Source: Pilaira anomala
Lineage: Eukaryota > Mucoromycota > Mucoromycetes > Mucorales > Mucoraceae
Length of the DNA stretch: 12,036 bases
Direction of reading: 5' to 3'
Assembly: GCA_025716855.1 (NCBI GenBank)
Contig: JAIXMQ010000210.1
Coordinates: forward strand, 1 to 12,036
Part shown: piece after piece, positions 8,361 to 12,036 of the stretch
Position numbering within the stretch: position 1 is the stretch's first letter
How the letters are laid out: every line of letters begins with the position of its first letter
Translations under genes and position numbers: made by a program
The notes under the pieces: model-generated
Told to the model about the DNA's origin: nothing
Databases searched by the model: none
Seen by the model: only the letters and a program-made list of their open reading frames with translations

Positions 8361-8455
8361 AGATTTTTATTGAAAAGTCAATGAATCAATGCCTGGCAGT
8401 AATGACTTTTAAATGAGAGATAGAGATATTGAATAGTTTATTTTATATATATATA

Positions 8456-8833
8456 TTATACACCATGATGCCTTCTATAGCAGTAATTCAAGTTGGGGTG
8501 AGGGTAGGATTATACACCATGATCCCCTCTACAGCAGTAATTCAAGTTGGGGTGAGGGTAGGATTATACACCATGATCCCCTCTACAGCAGTAATTCAAG
8601 TTGGGGTGAGGGTAGGATTATACACCATGATCCCCTCTACAGCAGTAATTCAAGTTGGGGTGAGGGTAGGATTATACACCATGATCCCCTCTACAGCAGT
8701 AATTCTAGTTGGGGTGAGGGTAGGATTATACACCATGATCCCCTCTACAGCAGTAATTCAAGTTGGGGTGAGGGTAGGATTATACACCATGATCCCCTCT
8801 ACAGCAGTAATTCAAGTTGGGGTGAGGATAGGA
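8456..8833 (+). repeat. 54-bp minisatellite, 7 copies
   Basis: Seven units of exactly 54 bp start at 8456, 8510, 8564, 8618, 8672, 8726 and 8780. The first is the most diverged (ATGATGCCTTCTATAGC against ATGATCCCCTCTACAGC), one middle unit has TTCTAG in place of TTCAAG, and the last ends GAGGATAGG. The array is bracketed by TA-dinucleotide runs (about 8443-8455 and 8834-8843). It lies just beyond the stop codon of the minus-strand helicase half, that is, in its 3' flank. Its length is a multiple of three and it is open in one plus-strand frame, but I read it as non-coding. Confidence 0.95.
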
Positions 8834-8841
8834 TATATATA

Positions 8842-10547
8842 TTATTCAAAAGTGGTGTAATAATTATTATCATCCCATGCTTGAATGGTTTCGGTTTGGA
8901 TTGTATCACTGATACATGATGAAATTGTTTGGTAATGTTCTTGTGACGTGAGGGCTTTGACGATACACAAGGCTTCAGCAATATTTATAAAACTTACACC
9001 AAACGTGGTTGGGTGGTTTTTTGTATCAAGCTTCAATCCAATCTTCCGAAATATTTTAGAAAGCAAACCATTGGTTGTAAAACCTCTTTTGACGGGCGTA
9101 GAGGTGTAGTTTTTAAAGTCAGAATTGAAGTTGTTATTTTTGCCGAAAATAAGAGCATATGTCTGTTCATCACCTCCTTGTTTGATGAGTTCAAATACTT
9201 CTAACGAAGTAAGAGTAGTGGTGAATCTGTCATCTTGGATTGCATGTGTCCATTGACCTGCTGAGAGAGCATTTACAATCCTGTTTACCATTTGAACCAT
9301 TCTAACTTTCACTTGTTGCGAGTGATCATCCGTTTTGTATCCATCACGTATCAACCAATATCTTGATTTAGTTGCATCATTGGGGTTTAAGAGATATAAT
9401 CGATAATCAAGATAATACAAAAAACAGTAAAAAGGTTGAAGTGAATTTGATATTGAAGAAGTTGAAATAAACGAGGAAGGCTTAAGAATGTTGGTTACAA
9501 CATTAAATGAATCAGTCGGATTTTCTGAACATCTAACCCTTTCTTGAAGCGAACTTGTGCTGCTTGTAAGGTGAGTTGTAATCAATTCATTCACGTTCAC
9601 GTACTGCAATTCATCTAACAGGCCTGCCACGTCCAAAGTAGATTCAGTGTTTAGTCCTTGCATCATTGTACGGATTGTTTGGGCACCTTTCCCTTTTAAA
9701 AAATTCTTAATTTTAGTCTGTACCCAAGAGGAAGTGTAAATGGTGTGTGAGTGAATACTTGAATCATAAGTCATATCCATTTTTGAGATTGATGAAAGTT
9801 TATATTCATTGGCCCATAAAAAATCGTGCCGATTCCCTGTATCCGCTCTTTCACTATTTACAGAAGCAATGATTGAACTAATCAATCCGGTATTTGACGA
9901 GCTTCCAGTTACGTTCATTAAGGATGCAAGTGAAGCAGTGATCTTTGAGATACTTGCAATATTACGGTTACTAACAGACTTTTCAATCCAGGCGTGCTTA
10001 AACTCACAAACGTCAGTCCTGTCCAAGTATCTCAGTCGTGAGATGAATTGCAATTCTTCCCGAAAAGAAAGAACATTGTTGAAAAGTATATCATAGCTGG
10101 TGGTGAAGTGACAGTCAAGACTATGACCAGCTTGTAAAACGTTGGTTACGATCAACACGTCGCACTCAATTGAGTATGCATTTGGGTCTTGAAGAAAATT
10201 TGAGTTCCATTCGGTACTCTGGACTTGCGCCCATACACCCTTGATACGATTTGCTGCCGTAATAGCTACTTCTTCGGTAAATAAAAGTTTGACTAGATCA
10301 AGAAATATTTGATACAACGTTAGAGAAAAATCAACGCGACTGCAGAAAACAACAAATGGTTTAGTGGAACGACCATCTTCAATACTAAAATTATCAATGT
10401 AGTCTTTGATCATAAATGCGATTAATTCGTGAGGGGTACTCCATTGTTTCAGAGGTTGAAGTACAGTAGGTTTATCAAACTTTCGCTTTGTAACTAAGCT
10501 ACAATTAAAAGAGTCATATCCCACTAGATTACAATAAAAGTCAATTG
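8842..10547 (-). pseudogene. AEP primase-UL9-like helicase, C-terminal half (split gene)
   Basis: The reading frame enters at GTCAATTG (10540-10547) with Ile-Asp codons in the same phase as the broken end of the N-terminal half, and runs 565 codons past that Asp to a TAA at 8842-8844. The apparent GTG start at 10524 is internal. Visible helicase C-terminal motifs are KPFVVFCSRVDF (motif IV region), DVLIVTNVLQAGHSLD (motif V) and EELQFISRLRYLDR (motif VI, Q-x3-R-x-R). These complement the Walker A and DEGT motifs on the N-terminal half. The remaining residues (about 350, Ser/Thr-rich stretches, then YWLIRDGY and KIFRKIGLKLD near the end) match no domain I know. Codons above 10547 are foreign and reach a TGA at 10585-10587. 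It has no start codon or promoter of its own, so it is probably not expressed as it stands. Confidence 0.78.
10540..10547. repeat. 8-bp duplication GTCAATTG (high-side copy)
   Basis: Exact match to 4551-4558. It marks where helicase coding ends (below) and noncoding DNA of different character begins (above, GGCTGATATT). With the other copy it defines a 5,989-bp permuted unit. Confidence 0.75.
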
Positions 10548-11164
10548 GGCTGATATTTAAGATAGGTCCCAGTGCCCTGTAGGCTCAGTTTTAGCTTTGG
10601 GGGTTTGAAATTTTGGGAGCGGTTGTAAAAAAAATTAATCTAAATAGATAAAAATAAATTAAGTTCGGATCTTAAAAATTGCATTCGGAAATTTAATATT
10701 TTTAATTTGCACCTATCAGGCTACTGATTGATGCAAAAACTGTTATAAAACTATCAAAAAAAAATTATAAGTTTAGTTTTTACTCTTCTAACTAAACACA
10801 AGTAAAAAAGGTAAAATTTTTAGTTATAAACGCGTTAAATTGGCCAAATATCAGCTAGATCTTATTCTGTTAAGATAAAGACTTAAATACACTTCATAAC
10901 TATTAATAATTATAGCCAAAAATGATCTGGTATCTGCTCAAACTTTTTATTAATAACTACATGAATCTAATAATTGATTTGGAACAATTTATAGTATTAA
11001 AAGCGCTCATCAATTGATGTTATAGCTTAGGATTTTAAACATGCGAGACATATGCATAAATAAAATATAATTCATCAGTTTTGTTTTTACAACATTAAAT
11101 GATGATCAATGGCTATTATTTATTATTAAAGAATATAATAAGAAAATAGATAAAGTTATTTAAT
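10548..11164. other. AT-rich noncoding stretch between gene break and transposase
   Basis: No reading frame or tandem repeat was found in these 617 bp. It lies downstream of the Merlin-type transposase gene on the minus strand and directly abuts the 8-bp duplication. It is therefore most simply the 3' untranslated and terminal region of that transposon. Read inward from 10548 it begins GGCTGATATTTAAGATAGGT; the opposite insert end, read inward from 4550, begins GGAGGGGGTATGGGGGAGGT. AGGTCC falls at the same offset in both, but overall only about half of the first 30 positions agree, so a terminal inverted repeat is not established. Confidence 0.5.
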
Positions 11165-12036
11165 TTATTGGTTGTTATTTCTACTAGGTCTAGTATTATG
11201 ACGAGCACGTGTAATTACTGATGCAGAGCTATTAGTAGCACTCGATCTACTATTACTCATCGCTTCAGAAGGTAATTGAAATGAAGGATGAAGAGTAAGT
11301 CCTTCATCTGCATTTGTACTTCCATCTTCAGGAGACCAAGTTTCATCATCGCTATCATCATCTGTTTCTGCATCAGTATCATAATCATCCTCTAATTGAT
11401 AAGGCTGAAGCTCTTCTTAATCGATCTGTTGATTATCCCAAGCATCAGCACGAGTTATGAAGCTGTCAGATAATGAAATAGTACCAGAAGATCCTTCGAC
11501 AATTACTTCACGGAGACATCTTTCCATTCCTGAAATCAACCCAGCACCTTGGTTAACGGAACGCCACATGTACTCTAATAGTTTACCGGGACAATCACGA
11601 GCATTTCTGTTACGAGGACCAATAAATCTCTTCATGGGTGTCCACAATCCTTCAATTACGTTGGTGTGGATTCTACCAACCGTTTCGTTACCCTGTACTT
11701 GATCTACAGTTGCGAATCCAATAGAGTGATTAACTACTTCATGTCTGCTGAAATAAAATCCAGAATAATTAGCAGGTACAATAGATCCATCTTCGTGAAT
11801 AGAATCACTTGGATGAAGACGAGAATAAGCTGACCAACCATCAGACCGAATTACAGACCCTCTTGCACAATGAGCTTCAATTATTGGAAGAAGAGTTAAA
11901 GCTGAGCGATTGGGTACCGTACATACGAAAGATCGTCCCGCCTTGAACTTGGGTCTATCTTCATACTGATTAGGACCGATGTAAGCCCTATAGATCTCAT
12001 TAGTTTTTAAAGCTTCCACCATACCAAACACCCATA
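11165..12036 (-). pseudogene. Merlin/IS1595-like DDE transposase, 5'-partial, with in-frame stop
   Basis: The frame is open at the window edge (WVFGMVE is the first readable block), so the N-terminal part, including the first catalytic Asp, lies outside. Visible family signatures are IRSDGWSAYSRL (second catalytic Asp), HEVVNHS, and GRIHTNVIEGLWTPMKR (third catalytic acidic position), followed by LLEYMWRSVNQ, all typical of the ISXO2/IS1595 DDE domain found in eukaryotic Merlin transposons. TAA at 11417-11419 ends this open frame. The same frame then stays open for another 83 codons to TAA at 11165-11167, encoding a tail with an acidic run (DDYDTDAETDDDSDDE) and a Ser/Asn/Arg-rich end. Either the tail was lost by a nonsense mutation or the shorter form is functional; the uninterrupted, compositionally protein-like tail favours a mutation. 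Confidence 0.85.

Noticed and set aside
8429..8860. 143-aa plus-strand frame with an 18-residue repeat
   Set aside because: It is produced entirely by the 54-bp minisatellite, whose period is divisible by three. The start lies in TA-rich DNA and there is no non-repeat protein portion.
4551..10547. Integrated herpesvirus or other animal virus
   Set aside because: Only the helicase and primase folds recall viral proteins. There are no structural genes, introns are present and the context is fungal-type transposons, so a mobile element or replicon is the better reading.
10524..10585. Independent start for the C-terminal helicase protein
   Set aside because: The GTG at 10524 is internal to a frame continuous with GTCAATTG at 10540. 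Above 10547 the sequence is foreign and soon meets a stop codon.

Overview
The window is eukaryotic repeat-rich DNA, most likely from an early-diverging (Mucoromycota-type) fungus. The evidence is short GT-AG introns of 55 and 58 nt with CTAAC/CTAAT branch points, AT-rich spacers, and remnants of several eukaryotic transposon classes. The phylum is inferred from the mix of elements; no host marker gene is present, and no host housekeeping gene, rRNA or tRNA was seen.

Layout. 1-640: AT-rich flank, an A30 run preceded by AATAAA, and a 45-bp minisatellite. 566-4229 (minus): a decayed Helitron Rep/helicase gene with two frameshifts and three in-frame nonsense codons, cut off just after the helicase Walker A motif. 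4402-4550: a GC-rich hairpin-forming direct repeat. 4551-10547: a self-contained segment of about 6.0 kb, described below. 10548-11164: noncoding. 11165-12036 (minus): the C-terminal part of a Merlin/IS1595-type DDE transposase with one in-frame stop, running off the window edge.

The 6-kb segment is the main result. It carries one large gene in two pieces in the wrong order. The N-terminal half (4551-6441, minus) has an archaeo-eukaryotic primase (AEP) domain, a Cys-rich module and the first half of an SF2 helicase resembling the UL9/Herpes_ori_bp type. The C-terminal half (8842-10547, minus) has helicase motifs V-VI and a long tail. Both broken ends carry the same 8 bp, GTCAATTG, in the same codon phase, so joining 4551 to 10540 head-to-tail would give one uninterrupted reading frame of about 1,177 codons. 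The segment therefore behaves as a circularly permuted unit of 5,989 bp: a circle or tandem copy that was opened inside its own primase-helicase gene at an 8-bp duplicated site. Such a duplication is what a Merlin-type (8-9 bp TSD) or similar insertion would leave.

On the same segment are a divergently transcribed, spliced gene for a 154-aa protein I do not recognise (6821-7343, plus), and about 1.5 kb of noncoding DNA with several repeat families (29-bp tandem array, inverted repeats, 124-bp repeat, 54-bp minisatellite). A motif close to TTGTACYGTATA occurs in all units of the 29-bp array and, more loosely, in the divergent promoter. Primase-helicase plus iteron-like sites plus a small accessory gene suggests a small nuclear replicon or replicative transposon. 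That interpretation is inference; the permutation, splice-consistent frames and repeats are read directly from the sequence.
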